64,000 nt of DNA, taken from contig NW_025791676.1 in the NCBI RefSeq assembly GCF_921293095.1, positions 62,001 to 126,000 of the forward strand. Reading direction: 5' to 3'. The position numbers and the translations under genes were made by a program. Below are positions 10,209-20,529 of this stretch, piece after piece. Positions within the stretch are counted from its first letter, which is position 1. Every line of letters begins with the position of its first letter. Below the pieces are notes generated by a model. The model was not told the DNA's origin. It searched no databases and saw only the letters and a program-made list of their open reading frames with translations. This stretch comes from Ischnura elegans (taxonomy: Eukaryota; Arthropoda; Insecta; Odonata; Coenagrionidae).

Positions 10209-11073
10209 AACACGTCGCAATCACAGAAATGTGATGTCAACGATAACAAATGAAATATCAGGTAATGATGGAGTGTAAATAAAAGAACATCAATGGAATA
10301 CAACTTATTTTGTCACTAATCACAAAATTAAGTAAGTTATTATGCTATTAAACCTAATACGTTCATCCATACTGAAAGTTCATTTAGTAAACTGCTGAGG
10401 GACGATCAATGTGTTTTTTTTATCCATCCAAGTTAAGCGACTTCAACAATAATGGTCGCTCAGTGTTCCATTCCCAGTACTAATTGTTGCAGTTTCAAGC
10501 GGCACAAGCCGTTGCCATTGTCGTCTATTGATAGTGTGTTGCGTTACTTAGCAACGACCAAATGCCTTCATCGCTTTTGTAACAATTCTTCGGCCGAATG
10601 CGGTGATTGTGACATATTGTTAGACATCGCCTATCAGTTACTTAGAAACGCACTGCTGCCAACATATTTTAAATTTGCTACATAGTATCGCGACTTTTTT
10701 GCTACTTTGGATATCCATTCAAATGTGTTCCTTGACACATTGTTATGCATCATTAATTAAGAAACGCACAGCTGCCACAATGTTTTCAAATTTCTACATA
10801 GTAGCGCTACGTTTTCCTTGCATTGCATATCATTTCCACTGTTTTACTTTTTCACAGCGAAGCTATACTAGATCAACAATTTTTTCCCTTCATTACACTT
10901 CACCCGTCAATATTATTAAATGTATTATAATTATCTACAAGCATTACTACTTGACAACTCGATTCACCTACATGACAAATGGAAAGTAATTTCTAGACTA
11001 TTTTTCGTGCGTATTTTGGGAAGTATACCAATTTTTGACATAGTCGTAAGACTGACAGACCTTGATGGTTTGC
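10209..11073. other. H4-H2A intergenic spacer with degenerate repeats, unit 1
   Basis: AT-rich spacer between the convergent 3' ends of H4 and H2A. Two related ~60-bp segments (about 10636-10694 and 10753-10811) share an AGAAACGCAC..GCTGCCA..TTTTAAATTT..CTACATAGTA..CG pattern, offset by ~117 bp. GTTACTTAGCAAC at 10543-10555 resembles an RFX X-box half-palindrome. No gene is seen. Confidence 0.6.
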
Positions 11074-11089
11074 GGTCCTAAAAAGGACC
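11074..11089 (-). terminator. Histone 3' stem-loop of H2A, unit 1
   Basis: GGTCCTTTTTAGGACC on the minus strand, 31 nt after the H2A stop. Unlike the other four genes, no clear CCATTGCTTA follows at the usual distance. Only CTTAC is left there. Confidence 0.95.
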
Positions 11090-11120
11090 ATTTTTTATTA
11101 TCTTCCAAGAAAGAGATCGC

Positions 11121-11713
<593 letters not shown>

Positions 11714-12085
11714 ATGCCACCCAAGACTAGCGGAAAGGCTGCCAAGAAGGCCGGCAAGGCCCAGAAGAACATCTCCAAGGGAGACAAGAAGAAGAAGCGC
11801 AGGAGGAAGGAGAGCTACGCAATCTACATCTACAAGGTGTTGAAGCAGGTCCACCCTGACACCGGTATCTCCTCCAAGGCCATGAACATCATGAACTCCT
11901 TCGTCAACGACATCTTCGAGAGGATCGCCGCCGAGGCTTCCCGTCTCGCTCACTACAACAAGCGCTCCACCATCACCTCCAGGGAGGTGCAGACCGCCGT
12001 CAGGCTCCTGCTCCCCGGTGAACTGGCCAAGCACGCCGTGTCTGAGGGCACCAAGGCTGTGACCAAGTACACCAGCTCCAAGTAA
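11714..12085 (+). CDS. H2B: Histone H2B, unit 1
   Basis: 123 residues starting [19 protein letters not shown], with a basic N-terminal tail, the histone fold at about 34-120 and the invariant C terminus AVTKYTSSK. It differs from Drosophila H2B at only a few tail and helix positions. It is the partner of H2A in the nucleosome core. It has an intact TATA box 59 nt upstream and a stem-loop 21 nt after the stop, and is probably the functional copy of this pair of units. Confidence 0.99.
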   Translation: MPPKTSGKAAKKAGKAQKNISKGDKKKKRRRKESYAIYIYKVLKQVHPDTGISSKAMNIMNSFVNDIFERIAAEASRLAHYNKRSTITSREVQTAVRLLLPGELAKHAVSEGTKAVTKYTSSK

Positions 12086-12106
12086 ATTACTTGGTAGCGC
12101 CCCAAC

Positions 12107-12155
12107 GGCCCTTTTTAGGGCCCTACATCATTCAGTGTGATGTTTCCATTGCTTA
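12107..12155 (+). terminator. Histone 3' stem-loop of H2B plus CCATTGCTTA, unit 1
   Basis: GGCCCTTTTTAGGGCC at 12107-12122, then CCATTGCTTA at 12146-12155 after 23 nt. Confidence 0.95.
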
Positions 12156-12255
12156 CTTCAACGACAAAAACGAAGTTCCACTTTAAAATTCACAACGGTA
12201 GTCCATATCTCATTTTTAGTGCTCAGAAGGTCCTAATTTTTATGATTAATCCTTG

Positions 12256-12269
12256 GTTGCCATAGCAAC
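12256..12269. promoter_or_regulatory. X-box-like perfect palindrome downstream of H2B
   Basis: GTTGCCATAGCAAC matches the RFX X-box (two 6-bp inverted half-sites with a 2-bp spacer). It is conserved in unit 2 at 47483-47496. This is a motif match only. RFX binding is inferred. Confidence 0.45.
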
Positions 12270-12371
12270 AGATTGTTGATCATTCATCAGTTATTTCATT
12301 CCAACAGTCTGTGATTGTTGCCGTCGCATTGTCAAAGCGAAGTGTGACGGTGTCTCCGGGCTCTCTCAAAT

Positions 12372-12410
12372 GTTCAAGTTCAAAAGTCGTTTTTCCACGA
12401 GCGTAACAGA
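12372..12410 (-). mobile_element. Relic of a LINE-A-like 3' end downstream of H2B
   Basis: TTCAAGTTCAAAAGTCGTTT and the following TCCACGAG match the 3'-terminal bases of LINE-A (2042-2073) with one substitution and a one-base indel. The orientation is minus. Similarity fades within ~40 bp, so this is the end of a severely 5'-truncated or decayed copy. It is present in both units and so predates their duplication. Confidence 0.65.
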
Positions 12411-13022
12411 TACAATGTTCCCACAAATTAATAATTTATGCAACATTATTTTCTCTTTCCTTATCTTCATGGCAGATGTTTTTCCTTTCCCTCTATCGCG
12501 TACATGAATTTCTACTATCGCTATATGTAAAGTCCTCCGTAACGTCTCCACAGTTCCTCGTTGCATGACAATCCGTCCAGTGCGTTCAAATTTTGTCTAC
12601 TTGCAGCCGCACGAGACGATCGTTAATGTTATTTCCTTGTTATGACAACAAAAGGCACTTTGTTACTCAGAAAACTGGTGGGACAGTTTCTCTTACGTCA
12701 AACCGTTTGTCCGTTATTCCATCATTTTCAGTTCACTCCATATTCCACGTTGGCAGCCCATTGTAATCCATCTTCGAAAGCCTCTACTTTGTCACGGGAG
12801 GTCCGCGCTTCAGCTGTCTTCCTTTCCGCAACATTTATGAAAACTAACTCTTACAGATCCATTTCCGAAACTGATACTTTTGAAATGGAATTTATGCGCC
12901 GTTGATGCTCAATTTCATTCCTGTATGACATTTAACTCCAAATTGTTACAAAGTCAGATAGTGAACTATCGAATCTAATCACCGAATGAGTATAACATTC
13001 TTCAAAAGCCATACATATCTTC
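12411..13022. other. H2B-5S spacer, unit 1
   Basis: No gene recognised. Same length as in unit 2 (H2B stop to 5S start is 937 bp in both). A TATA-like AGTATAACA lies ~35 bp before the 5S gene. Confidence 0.5.
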
Positions 13023-13048
13023 GCCAACGGCCATACCACGTTGAATAC
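13023..13048 (+). pseudogene. 5S rRNA gene 1, unit 1: 5' part (nt 1-26), split by LINE-D
   Basis: Nucleotides 1-26 of 5S rRNA, identical to the intact unit 2 gene at 48250-48369. LINE-D follows directly. The Pol III internal control region lies entirely in the 3' part, so this copy cannot yield a normal 5S rRNA. Confidence 0.95.
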
Positions 13049-13123
13049 GCGAGGCGAGAGGACGTCTAGAGAGAGAGCTCCCGACCGTATTTTGTTTCGT
13101 GGATTTCGGAACCGGTTCTAAGC

Positions 13124-13152
13124 CCCGGCGATCGCACCCTGCGATCGCCGGG
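13124..13152 (+). other. 13-bp perfect hairpin in the LINE-D 5' UTR
   Basis: CCCGGCGATCGCA, a loop of CCC, then the exact reverse complement. It lies 116 bp before the ORF1 ATG and would be very stable in RNA. Possible roles are RNP recognition or translation control. Confidence 0.8.
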
Positions 13153-13267
13153 AGCCTTGCTGAGTGCGGGCTCGGACAGTTTTGCGATTTTGTGACGCGA
13201 CTAAAAAACGTGTGACACACGTAAGTGTGTTTAAACAAGTTAAACTCTAGTGCAACAGGGGTTAGCC

Positions 13268-14590
13268 ATGGAATACCCAAAGGTCAACACCCTATGTTTG
13301 GAGTTTGAGAAGAATTTTGAAGCACCACAGCCCCTAGAGATCCATGATTTCATCATGTCAGAGCTCGGGGTTCGGATCGAAGAGGCAGTAGCGGTAGTAA
13401 TAACAAACAAAAGAAGAACGATTTTTTTGAAATTGAAGACGGAGGGAAGAATGGAAGAAATACTCGCCGCAGGCGAGTCAAGGAAGATGGGCAACAGGGA
13501 GGTGAAGATTACATCGGCGAGTAGAAGAGTGACAATTGTTAAAGTTCACCTGCTGAATATCGAGGTACCGAGGGAGGAGGTGTTGAAGGCACTTGCGCCT
13601 TACGGAAAGATAATCGACTACCAACTAAACACTTGGGCTGGCCCGAAAACGTTAGCGGGCACTTACACGGGTGCCCGCAGCGTCAAAATGGAATTAACAA
13701 AAGACATCCCGTCGTATCTACAGGTGGCTAGATACAGAGCAGCGATTTATTATTACGGGCAAAAGCCGACGTGCTCTAGGTGTGGGGAGACATCGCATTT
13801 GAGGATAAACTGCCCACTCATACTAAGTGTGGGCCCCAACTCTACGTACGCCGAGAGGGTGAGGGGGGAAGATCCCATGGAAGTGAGCGAAATAGGTAAA
13901 GAACAAACTCAAATGGAAGAAGAGGTGGAGAGAGCGGTGCGGGAGCAAAGCGAGAACACGCAGGAAGGAGAAGAAACCAAGGGGGGAAACATTCCGGCGG
14001 TGGAAGAGCAACAAGGGACTGAGATGAAAGTGGACAAGAGTGACATCGAAGAAGTTTCCGGGGGGAGTGGAAAAACAGAGGGTGCAGGAGCTACTCCGGA
14101 AGCAGAGAATATGGAGTCGGACAACAACACAACACGAAGAAGACGAAAAAGAAACAGCGGAAGGCGAGGAAAAAGAAAAAATTCAACGTCGCCGACAGGG
14201 TCGGGAGGAGGCACAGAAGAGGGAGAGAGGAACATAGACGAATATTTGTCGAACACATCAAATGCTGAGATGGAGGTCGAGGAAATAATTATAGAAGACG
14301 AGGAAGACAAGGAGGAAGAGGCCGAAACGAAAGAGGGTTGGACCGTTCCCAAGACTTCTTTCCCCGTGCCGAAAGGTTTTACTTTTACCATGGGGAGGGA
14401 GACTGACGAAGAAACAACAGAAGAAGAAGAAGAACCAGGAGTGTCAAGATTGTGGCAGAGGAGTGGACATAGAATGACAAAACTACAAAGTGAAACAGAA
14501 ACACTTAAAAAAGCATTTCTTAAACAAAACACTGATTCCGAAAAGAGAGAGCTAAAGAAAACGAAAAAACACAAGGCACAACAGAAATGA
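13268..14590 (+). CDS. LINE-D ORF1: RRM-like and CCHC nucleic-acid-binding protein
   Basis: 440 residues from ATG 13268. Residues ~5-160 contain two RRM-like stretches, including NIEVPREEVLKALAPYGKI. They lead into one CCHC zinc knuckle at 169-182 (C-x2-C-x4-H-x4-C). Residues ~200-440 are a highly charged tail: Glu-rich, a basic patch of Arg/Lys at about 275-305, then Glu/Asp-rich again. This layout matches ORF1 proteins of Tx1-like LINEs, which coat element RNA. The frame is fully open, which is notable in an element without its own RT and suggests recent activity or selection to keep ORF1. Confidence 0.85.
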   Translation: MEYPKVNTLCLEFEKNFEAPQPLEIHDFIMSELGVRIEEAVAVVITNKRRTIFLKLKTEGRMEEILAAGESRKMGNREVKITSASRRVTIVKVHLLNIEVPREEVLKALAPYGKIIDYQLNTWAGPKTLAGTYTGARSVKMELTKDIPSYLQVARYRAAIYYYGQKPTCSRCGETSHLRINCPLILSVGPNSTYAERVRGEDPMEVSEIGKEQTQMEEEVERAVREQSENTQEGEETKGGNIPAVEEQQGTEMKVDKSDIEEVSGGSGKTEGAGATPEAENMESDNNTTRRRRKRNSGRRGKRKNSTSPTGSGGGTEEGERNIDEYLSNTSNAEMEVEEIIIEDEEDKEEEAETKEGWTVPKTSFPVPKGFTFTMGRETDEETTEEEEEPGVSRLWQRSGHRMTKLQSETETLKKAFLKQNTDSEKRELKKTKKHKAQQK

Positions 14591-15807
14591 AAGACAGAAA
14601 ATCACACATAAATTCGGGGGGGTTGGGGGAAATAGGAAAAGTACGCTGTACTGATATCATTTTCTCAAAATTTATTACAGGACAAAAGATGCAGCCTTGC
14701 TGGGGGAGCGGAAACGGGAGCAAGAAGTCCGGTGAATCGACGAGAGCTGAGATTCTACACACCAAGGTTGGCAGCCCGTGCTGCAGAGGCCAGAGCAACG
14801 AGACACCGAGGGCTATTTTTAGCCTCAGAGTCGGAGAAAACCCGTTACGTGACCCACTTCGGTGCGAGGAATGCCGAGCAGCGGGAACAAAGCAGGCTGA
14901 CACATCACAATGGCGAAGCAAAGGCAAGAAACGAGAATGTGTTTTGATAAGATACAACTATGCACTAATGTTTAAAATAGAAAATGCAAATCGAGTTTTA
15001 TCTATATGTTCGATGTTAATGACCGTAAGGTATTTTTATTACGGGTTCAATTTAAAAACAAATGAACACGAAAAAGTAAGAGGAAGTTTTAAGACTAAAA
15101 ATACAGTGTTTGCCTCATACGCCCAGTTAGCCCAGGGGATGTGTCGCGGGCTACCGCCCAGATTTGTGGGAAAACGCAGGTTCGAACCCAAGGAAGAACT
15201 TTCAAAGATGTGTTTTTTCCGCTCAATTTCCTTTCTAAATTTTGTATCTTCTTTGTGTCTTTTATTGGTATTAATGATCATAGTGTGTTCCTATTACGAG
15301 CTCAATTTAAAAATAAATGAACACGAAAAAGTAAGAGGAAGTTTTAAGACTAAAAATACAGTGTTTGCCTCATACGCCCAGTTAGCCCAGGGGATGTGTC
15401 GCGGGCTACTGCCCAGACCTGTGGGAAAACGCAGGTTCGAACCCAAGCAAGAACTTTCAAAGATGTGTTTTTTCCGCTCAATTTCCTTTCTAAATTTTGT
15501 ATCTTCTTTGTGTCTTTTATTGGTATTAATGATCATAGTGTGTTCCTATTACGAGCTCAATTTAAAAACAAATGAACACGAAAAAGTAAGAGGAAGTTTT
15601 AAGACTAAAAATACAGTGTTTGCCTCAAGCGCCCAGTTAGCCCAGGGGATGTGTCGCGGGCTACTGCCAAGACCTGTGGGAAAACGCAGGTTCGAACCCA
15701 AGCAAGGACTTTCAAAGATGTGTTTTTTACGCTCAATTTTCCTACTAATTTTTATATCTTCTTTTTGTCTGTTATTGGTTTTCTCCTTTTCACGATATGA
15801 TGGTTAA
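14587..15807 (+). other. LINE-D second open frame: ORF2 start fused to repeat sequence
   Basis: The ATG overlaps the ORF1 stop (ATGA), as expected for LINE ORF2, and the frame stays open for 406 codons. I find no endonuclease or RT motifs. From about 15036 it runs through the 255-bp repeats, which stay open because 255 is a multiple of three. A different frame at 14732-14947 (RRELRFYTPRLAARAAEAR) looks more like an ORF2 C-terminal remnant. Reading: an internal deletion removed nearly all of ORF2. Whether this frame is translated is unknown. Confidence 0.5.
15036..15790 (+). repeat. Three tandem 255-bp repeats with tRNA-like Pol III boxes
   Basis: Three copies offset by 255 bp. Each has an A-box-like TAGCCCAGGGG (15128-15138, 15383-15393, 15638-15648) and, 40 nt on, a B-box GGTTCGAACCC (15179-15189, 15434-15444, 15689-15699). 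This is the layout of a tRNA-derived SINE head. Copies 1 and 2 are nearly identical and copy 3 diverges at its 3' end. A full tRNA cloverleaf was not established. Confidence 0.8.
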
Positions 15808-16029
15808 CTTATATCACGTCAAAACATTCATGAAAATCGTAACATTTAACGCAGCGGGTATTATAAATCCTGCAAAAAATAAACAAATATTTTAAATGAG
15901 TGACTGTTTGAGCTAAAAGCTGAATATGTTAATTTATCTTTCACGATTTTTGTAGATTTTGTTTTATAACCTCGTAATATGTGAATTTGTAAAAAGTTTT
16001 GTTGCTCGGTTTACTATCCCGAACATAAG

Positions 16030-16106
16030 AGCAGTGATAGCCTAGTGGATCGACGTCCGGCTGGTGAGGGGAGAGTTTTGCTGTGTTCGGCCGGGCGTTC
16101 AAATCA
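16030..16106 (+). other. Second, unrelated tRNA-like segment in the LINE-D 3' part
   Basis: TAGCCTAGTGG (16038-16048) fits the A-box consensus and GCGTTCAAATC (16095-16105) is a weaker B-box. The spacing of 46 nt fits a tRNA-derived SINE head with a long variable region. It could be a SINE absorbed into the element. Confidence 0.5.
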
Positions 16107-16249
16107 AATTTTGCTTTTTGGATTATTGCAAACCTAGTGGTATCATATGTCCTTTATGTCTTGTTCATAAAAAGAGGTCTAAATTCAAATGTAAAAAATT
16201 TTGTCTGTAATGTTTTGTGGAAAAGAACAATAAAAAAAAATTTTGAATC

Positions 16250-16348
16250 AATACACCGGTTCTCGTCCGATCACCGAAGTTAAGCAACGTCGGGCCCGGA
16301 TAGTACTTGGATGGGTGACCGCCTGGGAACACCGGGTGCTGTTGGTAT
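16250..16348 (+). pseudogene. 5S rRNA gene 1, unit 1: 3' part (nt 22-120), split by LINE-D
   Basis: Begins with the duplicated AATAC (nt 22-26) and continues to nt 120. It keeps the Pol III internal control elements and the T-run terminator just after the gene (16352-16356). It could in principle drive a transcript starting within LINE-D sequence, because the 5S promoter is internal. Confidence 0.95.
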
Positions 16349-16814
16349 CACTTTTTATTTTTTTCCCCTATCCTTATGAGAACTAATTACAAGTTATTCA
16401 CCACATGCATGCGTTGAAGGATGTGCATTGCATTTTCTTTTACGTGAAATGGCAGTACTCCCACTTCCTTCAAGTGAAACGATTGAAACACGCCACTTCA
16501 GTTTTCCCAGTTAACTTTTCCTTATCGCGCAGAACGCTGCCTTTGTGCAGTCCATGCCATTTCTTAGGCCCATACCATTCCTTCCGTATTCTACACGTAA
16601 GTTACTTACATCGTACATACTGAAAAAAATCATTTCGCTCGAGTAAATTCCGTAAGTATAGTAAATGACATCTCATGAAGGAAACGTCGGTGATTACAGC
16701 GAAAATTATATTGTTCCACGAACGATCGATATAACTTTTTTATTCACCACTCTTGGATAATATATTTCTGTTCCTAGGTTGATACATTCGTTGTCATTCG
16801 TAGAGAAACCGCGC

Positions 16815-17200
16815 TTAAAACAGTCAAGCCCGGAAAATTTACATAAAGTAATGTAACGCCGAACAATGTACTTCTCGAAATTATTCCTTGAGAGAACTGC
16901 TTTTCCTGTCTGCATTCCATAATGCTCCATTTCCTGCGAATCCATTTTTAAAATGAAATGCATACCCAAAATAATTTCGATCATGAAACAGTTGACACAA
17001 CAACAGGCGACATTCACTAAGCGATGGGAGCTGAAAGAAATCGCCATTACAGTAACAAGCACACCGTTGCTACAGACATTTTTCAGAAACACATTTTCAA
17101 ATATCGAGTACATGAAATAACGGAATTGAGAGACACTAAAGCACATCCAACTACTGCGGGAAACTGGCAACTATTAAACTTAAAAAAATATTTTAACTCA
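16815..17200. repeat. Spacer duplication A, copy 1 (unit 1)
   Basis: About 380 bp resembling 25335-25690, which lies just upstream of 5S gene 2. Shared landmarks include ACAACAACAGGCGACATT, ATCGCCATTACA, ACAAGCACACCGTT and ATAACGGAATTGAGA. The match suggests that the second 5S gene came with flanking spacer in an old duplication. Confidence 0.75.
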
Positions 17201-17564
17201 GCTACCACGAGCTATGCATTGCCAGAAAATGCCGAGAAAAATTCTTTAAAAAAAGAAGACGAAGGTCAATTTGTGAAATGCTTTCAACGATTAGTATTCT
17301 CCTTTAAGATTTTCTGGAAACGAAAATTAATTCATAGCGTAATAATTAAAACCCTGCTACGTGCGATTCCCTTCATTAACCGGATCGGCTATTGATCATT
17401 CATCATTCCTTTTCTTACACGTGTGTTGCGTCAAAAGGTGGAAGATACAAACGACGTAATGTCAGGTGTCACTGACAAACTTGCAACAATGTAATAATTA
17501 ATCTCGTCATCCGCATCCCGGGACAAGTATTGCATCGTGAGTGCTCAAAAAGTAACACGCGCTG

Positions 17565-17578
17565 CCGCTAGATGGTGC
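17565..17578 (+). promoter_or_regulatory. CTCF-like motif 1, unit 1
   Basis: CCGCTAGATGGTGC fits the 14-bp CTCF core consensus at every position. Conserved in unit 2 at 49588-49601. Confidence 0.5.
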
Positions 17579-18974
17579 GACGGAGGCCACTCCGCAGTCC
17601 GGTGCCTGCCTCGCCGGGCGCGTGCAAACACAAGTTTGAACGTTCGATCCCCCGAGGGAGAGCGCACCCGGGCTATTGTTTACGACCGAGGTCAACAATG
17701 CCAATGCATACGCTGTCGAGTCCTCGGATCTTGACTGTCTCGAACAATTACTATTAATGACAGCAATGGCACATAGCCTTTTCGTCCGAAGACGCAAAGC
17801 TTGCGTCCGTTTCGCACGTAAAACCACTTATAAATTCAATCTATGAACACATCATTGTAAACCTGCACATTTCTCATCGTTGGTGAATGTTAATTTTGAC
17901 TGAAGGAAATTAAATCCGGGCAATGCTATTAACTGCCGACCACCGAGCGTCGCTCGGCGTATCGCATTTTATTTTCGCGTTCAAAACTAGCGGACCACTT
18001 CCACTCCCATACGAATTGAGTTCCTGCAAGTCTCGACACGCACACTGACTAGGCAGCCGGTATCGGGGGTGTCGAGCCTGGAGAAAAGCAAAACAAAATG
18101 CTGTCGTCCGAACTTGCGTGTCATGCGATGGATAAAATTGTGCTCCCGGAACATGAAGGACGCAATTTCTTTCTTTCATTATGTCTCGTTTACGTTGTAA
18201 TGGCACGCCTGCAATCGGTTAAACGAAAAAAAAGCTTGCAGATGCATTCGAGAAATACATTAATCGCGGAGTTGTTTCGTGAACGATTCATTACATCAAT
18301 TCCATTACAGATTTATTGTAACAGTTACTCATTAAACGCACGACGTCCTACGAAGCACAATTTCGACGGCCTATCAAAGACAATGAAACGCAAACGTACG
18401 ATACTTACTATCGATACTTAATTCGCAACAATAAGAATTTTTCAATGCAAGCAATTAGTAGTGGTACACTTCCCACACGCAAATCGGTGCAACAACTTCA
18501 GCGTTAGTACTTGTTCAAACAATTGAAAACAACTGCAATGAAACCAGCAAACACCCGGTTGCTAAGGATAATTAGCACGTCAACAATCACATTTCTCATT
18601 CCCTTCCCCGGGAAAGACCAGCGATTATAAAGTTTGATGTAATGACATCGAGTAATTATCACCCATGGCGAAACCTTTTGAAATTTCGAGCCCCTACGGT
18701 TACCTCGTAACAATCAGTAACGCATTGAAAGAGCACAGTTTACATTTTTTCCCGAAAATCATAACACATGCGGTGTGCGAAAATGAGTGTCGAGGACTTA
18801 AAATAGTCTTCGACGCTTTGCACAATGCGTTCCCACATTTCCGATAACCAACGATGAACATAATTTTGCAAAATCACAAATAAACTTGCGTATGAGTGCC
18901 GCTACTTACAACATTTCACGGTTTCCATTCAATCATATGACAATGGCGTTTTGCTGGTCTCCAATTTCACGAGT

Positions 18975-20230
18975 CTGAGGAAACGTTTGTGATTTGACGT
19001 TTTACAATTAATTCCTTTTCCATATCCGATAAAATTCTTTTGGCCTCCGTGATGCTAACACTACGCTTTTCAAGTCACATGTCAACTTAACACAGCATTA
19101 CCATGGAATGTTATCGTTGCCCTAATTAATTATGTAGTTCCACTGCGAAGAAGTTATGAAATATCACACAAGGAATTATATTCGGACGAAAGGCACGTTA
19201 ACAATAATCAACGCCGGCTGACAGTGGAAATGCGGTGTGCACTATTCGACATCGCTGACTGCTTTCATAACAGCAGTCCAAATACATAGCATTACACTTA
19301 TTATTAATCCGGATCTGCCAATGCACATAACTTCACACATACAGAGTATACGACCACGATGTAACACCGTAAACACTTCCATTAAAATATTCCGTAATAA
19401 ATTTTGTGAAACCAAACAATCCGTTGCTAAGGAATTCGCGAAAAATGTTCTTCCTTCAACTCCTTCGTCAACATTTCAAACAGTGCACAGTGCCTAAGAT
19501 ACAAAGTGCAAGGGAAAACCATCAACGTCTTAGCACATTCAAAGGCAAACACTTTTAAATTATGCCACGATTCACTCAACTTGAAACAATTAAGGACGCC
19601 ACGAGTAATTTATGTTTTCTTACGATGCACAATTAAACGCTGGGATCAATCAACCGTCATCATCGTCAAACAGTGTATTAATCACATCACAGTTCACTTT
19701 TCTACACAAAAGAGAAAGCCAAGGAATAACACAGACAACGATTATGAATGTAAAAAGTGGAAAAATAAGTAACAGCGTACTTACTCGGCTCTTCGGCTGT
19801 AGATCACAATCGCTGTTGTCAACACACTTCATTCCCGTACATTTCACTAACTTTTCCTATGCATCCAGCGACACAGACACTTTCAATCCTTTCCTCACGA
19901 TTGCCAAGCGTCACAAAGAACACTACAGAACCGGCGTTATGTCAGTTACAGCTGATAAACATTATACAATTATCACTGATATTAGTTACTCGCGACGTCT
20001 TCTCACCACAGCTGCCGCAGCAAGAGCGATCGAGTGGTAATACAGATTCGGCCGCTAGATGGTGCGGGGGGAACCTCCAGCAGTCCACTGCGCGCATCGC
20101 TGTTGGGAATTAGGAATCGCGCGTGGGAAAGCAATTGGGATAATTATTCGCAACGCAGCGGCAATATGCGAATCCTTGCCATACCTAATGAACCATCGAT
20201 TGTCAATTGTCGTGAACTATTAATGTTCTC
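18975..20230. repeat. Spacer duplication B, copy 1 (unit 1)
   Basis: About 1.25 kb resembling 20530-21840. Shared landmarks in order are a TAACA..CGCTTTT..TCACATGT block, CCGTTGCTAAGGAA, ACATTTCAAACAGTGCACAG, CAACCGTCATCATCGTCAAA, CACAAAGAACACTACA and a CTCF-like motif. Divergence between copies is far greater than between units, so the duplication is old. Confidence 0.85.
20052..20065 (+). promoter_or_regulatory. CTCF-like motif 2, unit 1
   Basis: CCGCTAGATGGTGC, identical to motif 1, near the end of duplication B copy 1. Conserved in unit 2 at 52082-52095. Confidence 0.5.
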
Positions 20231-20529
20231 CACAACAATGGCACATCGAACGACCAAATCCCCGCCTTAAAGTCGCATATAATATCGTAAATTAAGCCAA
20301 GATTCAAGCGCAATGTGGTGAACATTTGCATAATTGGAATATAGAGTACTCTTGTACCTCAAAATATCCACCAAAACGTACCGCATGATGCAGAGTCTTA
20401 CGTGGTTTTCGACGATTTCCAAGCGATTTCAAACCAATATATCAAGTACGGATGTCACTGTTAACATTCGTATGGCGAAGGAAATGATGTAGCAATCAGG
20501 AATTACTGAAAGAGGCAGTACAATATGGG

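Larger units (their letters stand above)
13049..16249 (+). mobile_element. LINE-D: RT-less LINE inserted in a 5S rRNA gene
   Basis: A 3.2-kb insertion after nt 26 of the 5S gene, in the same direction, with a short AATAC duplication (13044-13048 and 16250-16254). It has a 5' UTR with a strong hairpin, an intact ORF1 of the RRM-like plus CCHC type known from Tx1-group LINEs, and an ATGA overlap to a second frame. No endonuclease or RT domain follows: instead there are ~350 bp of GC-rich sequence, three 255-bp repeats with Pol III-type boxes, and an AT-rich 3' part ending in an A-run. It looks like a non-autonomous, ORF1-only derivative comparable to half-LINEs (HAL1) of mammals. Mutsu, a Tx1-clade LINE of fish, is an established 5S-targeting precedent. 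Confidence 0.82.

Noticed and set aside
13909-14574. 221-codon minus-strand frame opposite LINE-D ORF1
   Set aside because: A Ser/Val-rich complement of the Glu/Lys-rich ORF1 tail. The plus frame has the CCHC knuckle.
15036-16106. True tRNA genes
   Set aside because: A- and B-boxes are present but no complete cloverleaf or acceptor stem could be drawn, so tRNA-derived SINE-like is the safer call.
19612-20040. 142-codon frame in the spacer, present in both units
   Set aside because: Shared only because the units are near-identical. No domain, no coding-like substitution pattern, and it lies within an old spacer duplication whose other copy is not open.
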